20,161 nt of DNA, taken from positions 1 through 20,161 of IMG/VR virus record IMGVR_UViG_3300045968_000078. The stretch is one strand, 5' to 3'. This document shows positions 19,993-20,161 of this stretch, in pieces. Made by a program: the position numbers and the translations under genes. Every line of letters starts with the position of its first letter. Within the stretch, counting starts at the first letter, position 1. The stretch comes from a virus. The notes under the pieces are model-generated. The model searched no databases. It was given only the letters and a program-made list of their open reading frames with translations, and was not told where the DNA came from.

Positions 19993-20160
19993 TCAAAGCG
20001 GCGACGACGGATAGTGCGATGTCGTGTGGTAAGTGATTCGAAAATTCAGGGTGATGGCGGCCACCGGTATGTCGTCGATCTCTGAGAACTCCTTTTCCGT
20101 GGATTCCAGGATCGTCAATTTCGCACGGCCGCCATGCGTGTCCGTGATGTGCGTTTCGAT
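19993..20160 (-). CDS. Tail terminator/completion protein, N-terminus outside the window
   Basis: Only the last 55 residues are present (ETHITDTHGGRAKLTILES to YHTTSHYPSSPL); the gene continues beyond base 20161. The C-terminal pattern, a strand with NFRITYHTT followed by a short Pro/Ser tail, and the place before the major tail protein gene fit tail-terminator or head-tail joining proteins. Assigned by order and shape only. Confidence 0.5.
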   Translation of the reverse strand: METHITDTHGGRAKLTILESTEKEFSEIDDIPVAAITLNFRITYHTTSHYPSSPL

Positions 20161-20161
20161 C

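Overview
The window reads as an internal segment of a temperate, long-tailed (siphovirus-type) phage genome, or of a prophage. The DNA is GC-rich with tightly packed genes, which suggests a GC-rich proteobacterial host, probably a gammaproteobacterium. The host inference rests only on composition and protein flavour. There is no ribosomal RNA gene, IS element or CRISPR array. Most genes overlap by ATGA, GTGA or TGATG, or sit within a few bases of each other.

Left part, plus strand (1-6485). A 5'-truncated BRCT-domain gene runs in from the left edge. A promoter with an operator-like inverted repeat (about 681-724) then starts an early operon. The operon holds two tiny proteins (one a membrane peptide), a winged-helix protein, two proteins of unknown function (one ending in a J-domain-like segment), Cys/His zinc-binding proteins, two small membrane proteins and a CRC-X-EC-type protein. 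It ends in the integration module: a DUF4224-HNH fusion, a small excisionase-like protein, a tyrosine integrase, and a second excisionase-like protein fused to a GIY-YIG (T5orf172-type) nuclease domain. Immediately downstream, 6504-6542 is a perfect 3' end of a tRNA gene (T-arm, acceptor strand, CCA) with no 5' half, which is what an attP core looks like. CACGTGG-type repeats surround it.

Middle, plus strand (6828-10493). This is an accessory string of about 16 very small genes, many Cys-rich. It includes an HNH-like protein and a solo MbcA/ParS/Xre-type antitoxin domain (DUF2384). Several gene junctions in this stretch are near-copies of each other, each carrying the start of the next gene.

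Right part, minus strand (transcribed from 20161 down to 10457). These are late genes: tail completion/terminator (partial), a decoration-like protein, an intrinsic terminator, major tail protein, and tail assembly chaperone with a classic A_AAA_AAA -1 frameshift site into a second ORF. They continue with tape measure, two distal-tail proteins, a 1093-aa tail tip/fibre protein, then the lysis cassette: lipoprotein, M15 peptidase endolysin, holin, second lipoprotein, a small helical protein and a membrane-anchored coiled-coil protein that may be a spanin. The plus and minus transcription units meet tail to tail at 10457-10493.

The most distinctive part is the recombination module. Both kinds of small protein that normally accompany such an integrase (DUF4224 and Xis) have acquired nuclease domains of the homing-endonuclease superfamilies, and the module lies directly against the attP site. 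The second most distinctive part is the repeat-bounded small-gene string ending in an orphan antitoxin domain.
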